From Chloranthus sessilifolius (Eukaryota > Streptophyta > Magnoliopsida > Chloranthales > Chloranthaceae): a DNA stretch of 64,000 nt. Positions 11,111-22,319 of this stretch are shown here, one piece after another (positions within the stretch are counted from its first letter, which is position 1; each line of letters starts with the position of its first letter). The position numbers and the translations under genes are program-made. The DNA lies in contig CM037588.1 of the NCBI GenBank assembly GCA_021018995.1, forward strand, positions 83,239,765-83,303,764. Direction: 5' to 3'. The notes below the pieces were generated by a model that had not been told where the DNA came from, made no database searches, and worked only from the letters and a program-made list of their open reading frames with translations.

Positions 11111-11988
11111 AGTCTGCTCTAAAATAGATAAACCTAGTTTTATTTTCATTTATTTTAATTTTTGGTTTAAACACACTTTGCATTCCAAGTGCTTGATTAA
11201 ATGTCTACAGCTTTGTATAGAAAACTGCTTTGCAGCAGAATTTTATTTTTTTATTTTTACGAGTTTTATTCTTTGCCTTCTAGTTATTTGAATAAATGCG
11301 CCACTCTTTTGTCTTTTTGTCAAATTTGGGCAGTAGCTGAGTTTTTCTTTTATTTTGTCAATACTTGAATAAGGTACTGCTGCGGTGTTTGGAGGTTTGC
11401 AGATCTGGAGCAGCGGTCCAACAAGGAGCATCTGGACCAAAGCTGGAGCAGATCTGCTTGAGTTTGCATGCCCTTCTCCTTGGCATTCATTTTCTATTTT
11501 AAATTTTGAGAACCAGCAGCTCAGTGTTTAATGTTTGTTTTGATTATAATTTCATTGCCTTTTAGGCATGCCGATTTTTTTTTTTTTACAAAACCAAATA
11601 CAAAATAAAAGAAGTCGAAAACACAAAAATAGAAAATCTACGAGTTGTTTCTCATTATTTTCGTGATAGTAAATAAGGGCTCTTGTTGAGCAGGGCTGAT
11701 CAAAACAAGTAAAAAAAAAAAAAAAATTATAATAAAAATTAGAAAATTATAAAAACAATATAGATATCTTAGGATGTTTTGTTTTCTCCATTTGCATCCA
11801 CTTTTCCCATCCTGGACTCTTTGAGATCATTTTTTTTTTTTTTGGAATCATGTAGGATAATGAGTAGTGAATCATAGGCTGTTTTGAATATTCAATGGAC
11901 TCACTAATTTTATTTTCCTTGAGATTTCTTCATCATAAATGGGTCTCAAGCGTGTGTGAACACCTTCCACGAGAAAGAAGGAAAAGGA
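11111..11988 (+). other. Leader of element C, no gag visible
   Basis: AT-rich non-coding sequence with homopolymer runs near 11575, 11715 and 11830. In elements B and D gag starts about 170-320 bases after the PBS; here I recognise no gag, so it was deleted or replaced. Confidence 0.6.
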
Positions 11989-12820
11989 GATCAAATTCAA
12001 AGGGAGTTTGCTTTGTGCAAGGCACTCTGTGATCATCAAGTTCTCTCTCTTGGAGACTGCTCCTCTCCCTCTTCCACAAGTTACCAAGGTACCTTTCTTG
12101 CCCTCTTCCTCAAAGACCATCCTCACTCCATTACGCAGAAAAATTTACCCAAGGATGACAAAGGCGTGGTATCGAACCTCACCACAGTCATAGAGGAACA
12201 TCTTGATGTGCCAACCCTAGTTATTTTATAGACAACTGTGACTTAATCAGGATTGCGAGGACATTGGACATGCCCTAGGGATACCTTTTCAATTCAATCT
12301 GATGGACCCTTGATCGCCTCAAGTTGCCTCTTTCGAGATATGGCGCCCATTTGTCACTGGGCATGGTGGGTTCTGGGCAATCAATAATGAGAAGAGATCT
12401 GCCAATATCTCTTGATGGATTCCATACTCGAGGGAGTTTTTTATTCTTGGGCACACCAGAGAGGCGAACCCCATCTTAGAAGCCCTCTTTCACTTCTCTA
12501 AGGGCAATTCTTCAATGCCCCCATCTTGATCTGAAAGCAATGGGTGATGTGAGTGCCAAGGTAAAAAAGGCAGAAGATTGCTGGCCTCCCTTTGGAAGAC
12601 TCATTACTGACCCTCTTAAGAGCCAAGATTGACATTGATAGGGAAGAGCCCTTTGAGGTACTCACTCCTCACAACTTTGGCAAGAAAGCCTGGACCACAA
12701 GTCAGGCCATGTTAAGAAGAATGAGGAAAGTAGGAGAACCAGCCCATGCCCCCTGCTTTGGCACTGCACCTATTCTGCCCTACGAACCCATAGCACTTTG
12801 AGCTAGAGCTAGTTCTTCTT
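11989..12820 (+). pseudogene. Deletion fusion of a pol remnant to ORF2 in element C
   Basis: The first part (about 12028-12110) matches the short spacer between protease and RT in element D (LPLPQ..KVP.LPS at 43078). It passes without a gap into the ORF2 core (KIYPRM..WYR, 12140-12175; D counterpart at about 47095). After that ORF2 continues in shifting frames: DIGHALGIP at about 12258, a block like MDSIL near 12418, LEALFHFSKG at about 12480 and FGKKAWTTSQ at about 12680. A deletion therefore joined a point just upstream of RT to ORF2. The C-terminal half of ORF2 is missing. Not functional. Confidence 0.8.
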
Positions 12821-13292
12821 CTTGAGCACGACAGAGAACCAAGCCACGAAAGTGTGGGTGGGCATCTTTGCGAAGTGGAAATTGCTGTGGAGCCTCAACC
12901 ACCCCCCGAGCCTCGGCCAGCCCCTACCGATACAAGCCCAACTCCTGTGGTGACCAGCTCTTTAGCACTGCACCACTTCACTTAGTCCACAGTCCACGAG
13001 GTAGCCGTTTACTTTCTTATTTTCTTATTTTCTGCTTTTTATTCTATTGCAATTTTTTCTGTTATATGATGTGCCTAACCAGTCTGTTTTTGTTCTCCCC
13101 TACTTCAGAAAAAGACAAAAATAAACCCCTCACCCTTACTCCCTTTCCCCCTCTTTTCCTTTTATTTTCTGTAAAATTTCTGGTTCATACAATTTGCTTT
13201 CTGCAATTCTCCATGCTATTATTTTTTCTGCTGTTTTCCCCTAATAACTGTGACTATGCCACCTTTGAACCAGTGAGGACACTGTTCCCCAT
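12821..13292 (+). other. Remnant between ORF2 and the internal PPT-like tract, element C
   Basis: Proline-codon-rich traces at the start may be the ORF2 tail. The rest is T-rich, with a pyrimidine stretch at 13010-13240. The open frame at 12868-13365 crosses the conserved PPT-like tract and is probably chance. Confidence 0.45.
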
Positions 13293-13305
13293 AGGTTTGG
13301 GGGTG
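13293..13305 (+). other. Internal PPT-like tract, element C
   Basis: AGGTTTGGGGGTG, preceded by GAGGACACTGTTC and followed by TGGCAGA. The same cassette occurs in D (49373), A (56408) and, altered, in the LARD-like element (38039). It is about 1.6 kb upstream of the 3' LTR and nearly identical to the 3' PPT at 14877. Confidence 0.7.
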
Positions 13306-14704
13306 TGGCAGACAGGTCCTGCCCAAGGAATAGTTAACCTAAGGACAACAGAATCACCTAAATAATCTGAAATGAATTATTTTACTTAAGAATCATGACA
13401 ATTAGGAAATTTAAAATTTCTTTGCAAAATTTAGACATCATAAACCTTTCAATATTCTACATTTCCATGATGCTAGCACCATGAAAACCTACTGGTATCA
13501 GCATTTAGCAAGTCAAAGGAAGAGAAAAAGGTAAAGATATACTTAAAAGCTCAAGGAAAAACCATAACCAGCGAGAATTGAGCCCATATATTTTCCATCT
13601 CTCTGTTGAAGAGTGGTGAGGCAATTTTTTACGATTCAAAAGGATTGGAGGCATTAGATCCACTAGAAGTTAGGAAACTCCAAATTAAAACAAGTAACAC
13701 TCGTGAAACGAGGAAAAGATCAAGGCCTTCTTTGGACACTTGAACCTATGAGAACCAACCAAGAAAAATCACCTGTTTGTACCCCATTTGAGTTTGTAAA
13801 TCCTACAATTCTTCATCAAAAATACTCAAAAGTACTTTTGAACCTATGGAACCAATTCAGCCTTCCCTCACTCGAGAATTAGGAGGTAAAGGAGAAAGAA
13901 TCAAGATGGACCATTTGGCAACATCAAGAAAATGAGAGAAAATACCTCAAAAAGCAGGCAATATGGTGGTGAGAAAAGAAGAGACAAACAATGTGAAAAG
14001 TTGCAAGCAAAAAGGCAAAAAAGGGACCTTATGTTGAAAAATGCAAGATCAAAGAAAGAACTGTTCACTGTGAATGTGAGAATCTCGAAAAGAAGAAGAA
14101 AGAAGCTAAACTCAAAAAGGTGGAGTCATGAACCATCTCCTGCACTTCCTGAGTTCTCAAATTCAAACCTCTGTCCAAATTGCCTTTCCTTGAAACTTCA
14201 CTCCATAAGCCATACAAACAAACCTAGATTAAAAGCCCTTGTGATCCAAAGTTGAGTGAGTTGTCATGTGGAGATAAGAAGTGACCCAATCTATGGTGAG
14301 GAGATGTCAATGATGCCATTGCCTAAGAATCATGCCTATGCTCATGCTTACAGATCCATTTGGGAGATGTAACTGCTCTTGAGCTTGAGTGAAAATGAAC
14401 CCCTCAACAAAAACACTGATGAGAGTATACCCTGGTGAGTGTTTGGGTTGGAACTTGAGCACCTTAAGTATGACTTATAACCTAATTTTTATCCATAGGA
14501 TGAGCTTACTGCTGGCACATTTGTACAATTTTCTATGGCTGCTCACGGATTGGAAATATTGAAACATTCATGAGGTTCTTAAAATGTTTAAATTCCTGTG
14601 CAAACAATAATCAAATTTTCTGTTTCATCATTGATTCAAGAGTAACTAACCCTGCTCCTTGATTGCTCATTTGATAATATTGCACTGATGTTAACTATTT
14701 CATG
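13306..14704 (+). other. Conserved non-coding 3' region, element C
   Basis: No convincing gene; the open frame at 13932-14255 is Lys/Arg-rich and not shared with D or A. Islands shared with D and A include GGAGGTAAAGGAGAAAG near 13882 (D 49960, A 57000), AATCTATGGTGA near 14289 and CCCTGGTGAG near 14430. The order of the islands is the same in the three elements. Confidence 0.6.
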
Positions 14705-14827
14705 GAGAAGTTTGTGGGTACCTTCACTGAAAACCCTCAGGAGACTTCACTCCTCCTCTAGGGATCACCTAGGGGTTGAAAAGGCTTGTTGCATATGCTA
14801 AATGCACCTGTGCTTCCTACAAAAGTG
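14705..14827 (+). ncRNA. Conserved pre-PPT RNA module, element C copy
   Basis: By eye it folds into a closing helix TTTGTGG (14711) with CCTAC..AAA (14816), an inner helix AACCC with GGGTT, hairpin AGGAG-ACTTCA-CTCCT (14739-14754), hairpin CTAGG-GATCA-CCTAG (14758-14772) and hairpin TGCAT-7 nt-ATGCA (14790-14806). Homologous copies lie at 50784, 54027 and 57845. Probably a cis-acting part of the genomic RNA rather than a separate transcript. Confidence 0.6.
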
Positions 14828-14876
14828 GCTCTTTACTTTGTTTTTTATGTTTCTTTGCTCAGGGACTAGCAAAGCT

Positions 14877-14889
14877 TAGGTTTGGGGTG
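14877..14889 (+). other. 3' polypurine tract, element C
   Basis: Sequence close to TAGGTTTGGGGTG abuts the 3' LTR. It would prime plus-strand DNA synthesis. Confidence 0.85.
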
Positions 14890-16735
14890 TGTTAAGTAGT
14901 GAAAAATACCATTTTCCCCTAAACATGAGCCTTGAAAGACCCTTGAGAAGACTAAATAAGTGCTTTAGTGTGCATTTCTGACTAACCAAAAAGCGTCCAA
15001 ATCAAAACCATCCTAAAATGATCAAAAACAACGCATGTCAAACTCAAAGAGGGAGTGAAGAAATAGCCTCGGCAATGGCTAAAAAGGTCCTAAAAGAGCA
15101 AGAAAAGACACGAAGAAGAAGAAGGATCCATTCGCAAAGAAGAATGGAAGCTAAAAAGTCAATTGAAGAACTTCTACTATTCGCAAAGCACCTTGAACTT
15201 TGCGAAAAGAAGAAAACACTCCTCGAATAGAAGAATGACCTTTGCGAAAAGATCTCCTGAAGCCAAAATGCTTTGCGAAATGAACTTCTGAAGCCAAAAT
15301 GCTTTGCGAAAAGAACTTGAAGCCAAAATGCTTTGAAAAGAACTTACAGCCAAACTACTTTCGAAAAAGCCTTAAACTATCTGAAATGGCATTACAGGAT
15401 TTTGCATCGTCAAGGGTTTCAGAAACTTTGCAGCGCCCCAATGCGTTTTAAAACCCAAGGACATTAGGAAGATTAGAGCACAAACCAAAGGCATATTCCA
15501 CCCATGTGAACACCCAAAGATGAAATTACTTGGCGGGAACTTCTAGAAGCTCAAACAGATTTTGAATTACATAACAAATTGATGCCTCTGTTTCACGATT
15601 GGTGAACCGGATCAAGCATTTCGATTGGCGAATGATCCTGGATCACGGTGCTCGACTCCTATTGGTTGATACTGAGATCTATCCAATTCGATTGGTTGAT
15701 ACACATCTGGTGGCTTAGGGAAAACTATAAATAGACGAACCATTTGCCCAATTTGGGTATCCAGTTTTAGAGTTTTCATCTGTTTCCCTCATTTCGGTCG
15801 GATAGCTTATCCGAACCCCTGTAATCCCTTCTTGTAGTTTACCTTTGAGAGCCATTGTGAGTGATTTGTACTTCAAGTTCGGATTCAAGTATCAGAACGA
15901 GGGCTCTCGAGAAGCTCGGTGTAAGTCGAGGGCTCTCTAAGCCGTGCTCTGTAATTGTAACGTTGGATTTTAAAAGGTTCTTTGTAATTTTGTCTTCTCC
16001 ATTGGAGTCATGTCGAGGGTTACGAATGTTCACCTTAGTGCATTAGACTTCTTTAGATTCACTCATCCGCATCCAACTTCCCTTAATTCATCATCCACTG
16101 TGCGAATTAGCGTTGGTAACCTAATTCAGCGGCATTTACGATGATGTTCATGTTCGAACTAAAGAATAGGCCCATGACTAGTGTGCAGATCTGTGACCAT
16201 TTAAGTGGGATGATCACGACCATAAGTCTAAACCTATTCCTTAATTGGATTTATTTCTCTTACATCCTGTCTTTGGTAGCGGATGAAGATTGAATCTGCT
16301 CTGTTGAACTCTGATTCTCCATTAAAATTCGAGGCTAAAGTACATGAAGCTATTATTTCATTTGTCTTATTTTAAACATCTCCCCAACTCGGATCTGGAT
16401 CATGTAGATAGTTCTTTTCTTTATTTGCTTATAGTTAAATGTGGCACAATCCAACACTCTCTTTTATCTATTCTTTATTTAGATAATTATAGAGCCAGAT
16501 TTGGTAGCACAGATCTGGAGGTTTATCTCTCAGTTTAGACAAACTTCTCTGTGGACGATCTTGAAATACTTACTTTTAAAACTTGCTACAATTGGCCCTG
16601 ATCTTGCAGGCCAGTGTTAGCCCCAATGTGCTGATATCCCTTTCATAAGTTAACATCCATATAACCTAGCATTCTTTAATTCTTTAATTTTTGATTAATA
16701 ATGCACATAATTATGGCACACTTGGAGCGACAACA
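14890..16735 (+). repeat. 3' LTR of element C
   Basis: 1846 bp with the same start, array, TATA box (15726-15733) and end as the 5' copy. It is followed by the CCTCG duplication. Confidence 0.92.
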
Positions 16736-16740
16736 CCTCG

Positions 16741-16880
16741 CTCGCACGAGAACTGAAAGCTCGCTCGAGCAAGCTCCACAGACATGACAAATAGAGGAAA
16801 GGCCAAAGGCCTTTTCACGCATTTAAAAGAACTGTTGCTCACTTGCGCGAGCCACTATACCTTGCTCGCGCGAGGAACAG
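16741..16880 (+). repeat. Palindrome array upstream of the Tekay extra ORF
   Basis: CTCG..CGAG motifs as in the Tekay LTR, including the longer shared block CTCGCGCGAGGAACAG (near 16864; LTR version near 2282). It ends a few bases before the TATA-like box at 16883. The element thus carries the array three times: in both LTRs and here. Confidence 0.7.
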
Positions 16881-16882
16881 AC

Positions 16883-16905
16883 TATATAAGGGCATGAAAG
16901 CCCTT
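16883..16905 (+). promoter_or_regulatory. TATA-like box and inverted repeat before the Tekay extra ORF
   Basis: TATATAAG at 16883-16890 merges into the inverted repeat AAGGGC-ATGAAA-GCCCTT (16888-16905). The ORF starts 213 bases after the box. Element D has the same layout at 46401-46428. A possible splice donor (AAGGTAAAT near 17034) and acceptor (CCTAG near 17094) lie between box and ORF. Inferred internal promoter. Confidence 0.5.
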
Positions 16906-17095
16906 CCCTACTCACTTTTGTTCAAACAAAAAGGGGGAGGATGAGCTAGAGTTTTGGAGTTCTTGAGGGAAACCTTCCAATTCGTTCCATTGGGGAGTCC
17001 TTTCCACCATTTTCGATGGATTTTCGTGCACAAAAGGTAAATTTACACCTAAATCTATCTTTATTTTCACTTATTTTGCGGATTTAAACCCTAGG

Positions 17096-18364
17096 ATGAG
17101 TACCTCTGATCCAAACCCTAGGCAAAGGAAGAAGTTGGCGGTCAAACCGCCACCTTCACGAAAACGAGCGGTGCCTCCGCCACCCCCTTTAACCCAACCT
17201 GAAACAAAAAATTTTACTCCCGAATGGAGTATCCATAAGAGCTATTTTGAGGATCCGTCCACCACCAAGTGGACCCTAGACTACTTGACCACTAATGAAT
17301 TGAAACCCCCTTTAACCCTGTGTAGTGCACACTACTACCCTCGTTTGGTGAAACTCTTTTACCAAACCCTAAAGACCAATGCCACCAAAACCAAGCTAAT
17401 TTGTGAAGTCGATGGTAAAGAGTTCATTCTTGAAGCCAAGGATATTGGCCATGCCATGGGATGCCCTTTAACCTATACCGAGGATGGGATTTCCAAACCC
17501 CCGCTTCCATGTGACTTTGACTTTTTAGAAATTACGGCCGAGATAACGGGCGGTGTGGTTACCACGGGAAAATCCATCACCCGAGCCCAATTACCCAAGC
17601 ACATGTGGCCCTTAGACTCTATTTTTAGAAAGAACTTATTCCCTTTAGGACATGAGCAAGAGTGGCGGGTGCCGTTTTTGAATGCCATTCACCCAGCATT
17701 TCATGATAGTTGGTAAAGCGCCCCTATCCTAGTGAGGAAGGGTATTTTGCATGCTCTTGAACGAAACAGCCCAAGTGCCATTCCCAAACCCATTAACAAA
17801 TTACCATATGCCTGTTTTATCTCCAAGCTCTTTGAACTCCAAGACGGGAGTGGCGGCTTTCAAATTCAAGCCCATGAACCAACACTCACCGATAACATTG
17901 AGTCCTACCGTATCAAAGATTTAAGGCAGAGCCTTAGGAGATTAAGTGATAGCGTTACGAAGAAACGGGCCACTCAGATGGTCGAGCAAGCCACAACCCC
18001 TATAGGTTCAGTTCCACCTACGGGGCCTCCACCTACCGCACCATCTTCATCACAGCCCATGCCTACCAATCATGAAAGTATGCTCAACGAGATACTAAAC
18101 CATAAGTGACAGATGAGGTTGCATCTATGATACGTCGAAGCTATTGGCACTAACTTGATGTCCTACGCTTACCTAGAGACCATTGAGCAGTGCCTCACAC
18201 GCTTAAGGAGTGCCGCCTATAGTGCTTCCAGCTCCATTGCGGCTACTAGCATGGAGTGCGAGGAGGACACAAATGAGGACGAGGACGAGGATGATGATGA
18301 TGATGGAGATGAGTCTTCGGGTCCGAGTATGGCGAGGGTGATGAGCATTAGCACTTGTAGCTGA
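17096..18364 (+). pseudogene. Extra ORF (ORF2) of the Tekay-type element, putative plant transposon protein family
   Basis: One frame runs for about 422 codons, broken only by TAA 17714, TGA 18107 and TGA near 18128, which fit C-to-T change of Gln and Arg codons. The start is basic and Pro-rich (MSTSDPNPRQRKK). The core has YYPRLVKLFYQTL (about 17333), DIGHAMGCPL (about 17446) and a block with PLDSIF (about 17608). It matches ORF2 of Athila-like element D (YPRMVRLWYQ, DIGNALGIP, LLMDSIL), although the pol genes belong to a different lineage. The C-terminal tail is very acidic (Asp/Glu run at about 18280-18312). Location between pol and 3' LTR is the place of env-like genes, but I see no signal peptide or membrane segment. 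Function unknown. Confidence 0.8.
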
Positions 18365-18815
18365 GGAGACTCCTTTTGGACGTTTGTCCTAAATTTTGAA
18401 AGTAAAAGAATGTAAAATTCTTGTTATTTTGAAATTAACTATTGCACTATGGTGGCATGGCTGTCACATTTTACTTTGGGATGAATAGTTTATTTTGATG
18501 AATGGTTTATCTTGAAAATTTATTCTTTTAGTGATAAATAGTCATGATTCATTTTGAGGAATGGTTTATTAGTTATGATAACTGATAAATCGAATGATTA
18601 TACGTGTCAGTTAAATGGATATGTTACTTTTATGTAGGCAGGTTGGTTATGTAAATAGCTACTCCAATGTCGGTAGTATGTTGTTTGGGAGTACGTTGTA
18701 TCCTTTTTCCAAGATGCAAATTTATATTCTCTTAGGCATTTCTATCGTCGTTATAACCTTTTATGAAAGACTTATGGCAATTTTCGAGGATAAAAATTTT
18801 ATAAGGTGGGGTGAA
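18365..18815 (+). other. 3' non-coding region and PPT of the Tekay-type element
   Basis: AT-rich with no gene. The purine-rich AAGGTGGGGTGAA (18803-18815) abuts the 3' LTR and serves as the polypurine tract. The conserved Athila-type module is absent here. Confidence 0.75.
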
Positions 18816-21133
18816 TGTAATAACCCCGAATTTCATGGACCATGTAGGTCGGGGGTGTGAGTGTGTATGTGGTTCACAAGGAAACCCATGCACAAATTAA
18901 CACTTTAGGTATATGTGTCTAACACATTAAGTGTTAGAGGTTTATTAAACACCTATGTATGGTGTGTGTGAGTAACAAGCTAACATGCTCAAGTGTTGAG
19001 AAAAAGAGGGGTCTCCCACGTGGGCTTCACTTTGAGCTCATTTGGGTTGTTGAGAAATAGAGAGAGAAAGAGAGGAGAAAGAAAAGGGTTTTATAGAGAA
19101 AGATAAAAAGATTGTGAGATCTAGGTGAGTAGATCTCACAGAAGGTAAGTGACGTGGTGTGATTGTGCATAGAGATTCGAGCTACACGATTCAAGTGATC
19201 TCGTGTGGGTCTGTGAGCTTAATGGGAAGCCGTGAAGTGGATCTAGGTTGTTAAGACCCTCTTTGATTTCTTCAAGAAAGAAAGACCCAATCCAAAGAAC
19301 ATTCAAGGCATTAAAGTTAAGGATTTAATGCTATTGATGTTGTAAATATAGCATTTAATGTTTCTTAAGAAATAGGGTTTTAAATAGTTAAAATTTTGTG
19401 AGGATCGAGTTTGGGGAAAACTCATATCTGAAATGTCTCTGCTCCTCGCGCGAGCCTCAGAGATATGACTAGAACAGCCTCACGAGAATTTAAGAAGAGC
19501 TGTGAGAATGCTGTGTCTCGCTCGTGCGAGGACTTGAAGGTATAAAGGCCTCGCTCGAGCGATGCCTCGCACGACACGCATCAGACAACTGAATGTCAGT
19601 TCGGTCGTGTGAGGTTTTGACCAATTTTTTCTCGTGCGCCTAAGCCTCGAGGCTCGCTCGCGCAAGGAACAGGGTACTGCACCTTGTTCTTTCCTTTGAA
19701 TTATGCAGTAGTTTAAGTCCTTTGTTCTTTTAGGCATTCTTATAGGGTATTTTTGAATACTTTTGATTGTAGGAACAACATGAGGAGTTGTGTGAGTGAG
19801 CTCTTGATGCTATTTGGTTTAATCCCCGTGTGACTCCGTTCGAGGTAGGAAAACTCAGTAGCATGTGTATTTTACTTTCAACTAGCATGTGCATAATGAT
19901 ATGATAATGATATATGTATTCTTTTCAAAAGTGCTTAGTATTTGCGTGAGTTCATTTATCACTCTTGATCACATGATATGTAAAAGTATAATCACTAAGG
20001 AGAGAATATTGTGTGCATGTGTGTGTGTGACATTAAGGAGATGTAAAACATGTATGATGTGATTTAGAATGTGTAAGAATCATATGAGAAATGTGAATTA
20101 CTTTTATTTACTACAAACTCACGATGATAAACTATACGTAAAGTGCACATTGGATTTAAGGTTTAAATTGTGAATATCCAACTGACACGGCAGGATATCC
20201 GTAACCGACTCGGCGGGATATCCGTGACCGGTACAACGGAATATCCGTACGAATAGTATACTGGTTCGGCGGGATATTCGTTCTTTGATTTCCAATAGTG
20301 GAAATACTTCATTCGGCACAAGTCACCTTTGCAAAGGGACGGGCATTGTGCAATGGTTCATATGAACGACGATGGTGGGTACTTCCGTCGGGGGCTCGAT
20401 GCTATATTGCACCAGCAATTATTTAAGTGATTTCTTTAAGTGTGTGTGTATAGGGGTGTGTTCCGTTTAACTAGTAGAAATATGATTTGAAACCATGCAT
20501 TAGATAGCCTCTTTGGTCATAACAATTGCTTTAGACTTCGTTTCCATGCTTAGAAATGTGTCATGAAATATATGTGTGATGTAAGAGAATATATATGCTA
20601 TTTGTTTTCCTTATAGAGCTATGATTTGGCTCACCCTTCGACTATACATCACAGGTTCAAAGATAGCTGAGGACACCGAGGGCCATGACTTAGAGGACTC
20701 AGACTACGTGCCTTGGAGGAGTCGGAGCTCCCTCTAGAGGATTTCTTTTAGTAGATGTGCGCTGTGGCACCTTGGTATTTTGAGAAAACCATTGTAACGC
20801 TTGGTATGTCTGGCCAATTATGTTTTATATTAAATTCTGTAATACTTGTTCTTTTGCGAACCATCCGTATGTGACTTTTGGTTGTGTCACCGATGGTTCG
20901 GTTCGATTATTTTATTCATGCGATTGGCATGACGATTGAACCGTCTTTTGCAAGGAAGGGCTATCTAATATAGAACAAGGTTAATATCTTATGGGGATAT
21001 TATCTGTGTAGTTAGATGTGTTTTATTTTGATTGTGGTGTGGATATACCAAGTGTTCATTGAGGAATAGGATACGACCTAAAGGGTTGTAATGACAGCGT
21101 GGGTTTCGGGGAGCCAAAAAACGGGCTGTCATA
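18816..21133 (+). repeat. 3' LTR of the Tekay-type element
   Basis: 2318 bp, starting TGTAATAACCC and ending CTGTCATA, a changed CACA end. The ATTAC duplication follows at 21134-21138. The palindrome array is at about 19440-19670 and the GGATATCC block at about 20185-20285. Confidence 0.92.
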
Positions 21134-21617
21134 ATTACAAACCCAAATCCTGGCCAATACCTAAAACAAAACCACCATGCTAACCTACCTCCAATCCATT
21201 CAAACAACTCTTTAGACCTACACCCCACCTCCCCAGCCACCTACATCTATACTCATCCCTGTACCCACATCACCACCTTCACCCTAGCCCTCACGTCTGT
21301 GGTAACAGCAATTGCTGCTACTAAAACATACCTAATTCTGAGGAGCTAATCCCTGTCCCACCTACCTATACCTCCACCTCCACCCAGACAGATTTTGAGA
21401 AGGAGGTGCCTCTCATTTTACCTACCTTTGCCTCTACCTCTACCCAAACAGATTTTGAGGAGGAGATGCCACTTCTTCTCCCTACCTTTACATTTCCCTC
21501 TACTGACATTGAAATTTATGAAGACCACCTACCCACTTCACCTACATTCACCTTAACCATTGCCTTACCCTTCACCCAACCCGAGCCACTTGAGGAGGAG
21601 CTACCACAGGACCTTAC
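21134..21617 (+). pseudogene. ORF2 of element A, middle part
   Basis: It continues 779-1409 after the Tekay insertion. The region at 21340-21617 encodes imperfect repeats of a unit like TSTSTQTDFEEEMPLLLPTF, comparable to the repeats with TQTDPEVVF in ORF2 of element D (about 48530-48690). The last codons run into the CTTAC target site of the LARD-like element, and the frame goes on at 55572. It has no domain of its own. Confidence 0.6.
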
Positions 21618-22319
21618 TAATCTGTACCAAAATATGACCATATTTTGCACCCTAACACCAACATTTGGCCATCCAATGAAGGCATTCTGATGACTGTTGT
21701 GCAATTTTAGTAGTTTCATGTAACGTCTTGAAATTTAGATCTGTGAATAGTATGCCTCGATGCACGTGCCTGACTGTTCGCACAAAAGAGACTTTACAAA
21801 GCATGGAGTAATGTTGCAGATTAGATCTTGTGGAGTAGATCTTGTGTGAAAGATAGAATTAGGATGTGTTTGAATGGTTAAGTGGGCCTTCATACACCTA
21901 GCATAGGTGTAGCAGCTTAACACCTAAGCCTAAGGCTTAGTTATAAGGGAAATAAATACCCTTAAAAGTCACGCATTCAATTCCCTTTATTTTCTTATGA
22001 TTAGAGTTTATGAAGAGAGAGAGAGAGAAACTAGGGCGTTGAGTGCGTGTTAATGCGAGATTGATCCATTTTGAAAGGGTGAAGCTAAGGGTTTTGATTG
22101 AAGAAGAGCCATAGTTCACTTTGTGAATCCCTAGGATGAATTGGAAGCGAAGATAGGGGAAATTGGGCTAAATTAAGGTATGCAAATTATGTTTAAATTG
22201 TGAATTTGTGTTAGAGGATGTTCCACCTAATGTATGATTGAAAAATCATAAGAAACAAGGTTAGAATTGAGAAAGAACGGATAAAGAATGTGAAAACCCA
22301 TGAATGAATGAAATATGTA

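Larger units (their letters stand above)
9223..16735 (+). mobile_element. Athila-like element C, internally deleted
   Basis: LTRs at 9223-11086 and 14890-16735 both start TGTTAAGTAG and end ACAACA. The 5-bp duplication CCTCG (9218-9222 and 16736-16740) is exact. A tRNA-Asp-type PBS, an internal PPT-like tract, the conserved pre-PPT module and a 3' PPT are present. The internal region is only 3.8 kb against 10.7 kb in element D: gag, protease, RT, RNase H and integrase are gone, and a short pol remnant is joined directly to ORF2. It is inserted in the pol-ORF2 spacer of the Tekay-type element. Confidence 0.92.
1415..21133 (+). mobile_element. Tekay/Del-type chromovirus LTR retrotransposon
   Basis: Both LTRs begin with TGTAAT. 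The 5' LTR is 1415-3742 and the 3' LTR 18816-21133, flanked by the exact 5-bp duplication ATTAC (1410-1414 and 21134-21138). A primer-binding site for initiator tRNA-Met follows the 5' LTR and a purine-rich tract precedes the 3' LTR. Domain order is gag with zinc knuckle, protease, RT, RNase H, integrase, then a chromodomain-like tail typical of the Tekay/Del lineage. An extra ORF (17096-18364) lies between pol and the 3' LTR. Element C is inserted at 9223-16735. All genes carry stops or frameshifts. Confidence 0.92.

Noticed and set aside
12868-13365. Open frame of 165 codons in element C with hydrophobic runs
   Set aside because: It crosses the conserved internal PPT-like tract, lies in a T-rich stretch (which yields Phe/Leu by composition) and has no counterpart in D or A.
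13932-14255. Lys/Arg-rich ORF in the 3' region of C
   Set aside because: Purine-rich composition explains it; the equivalent regions of D and A are not open.
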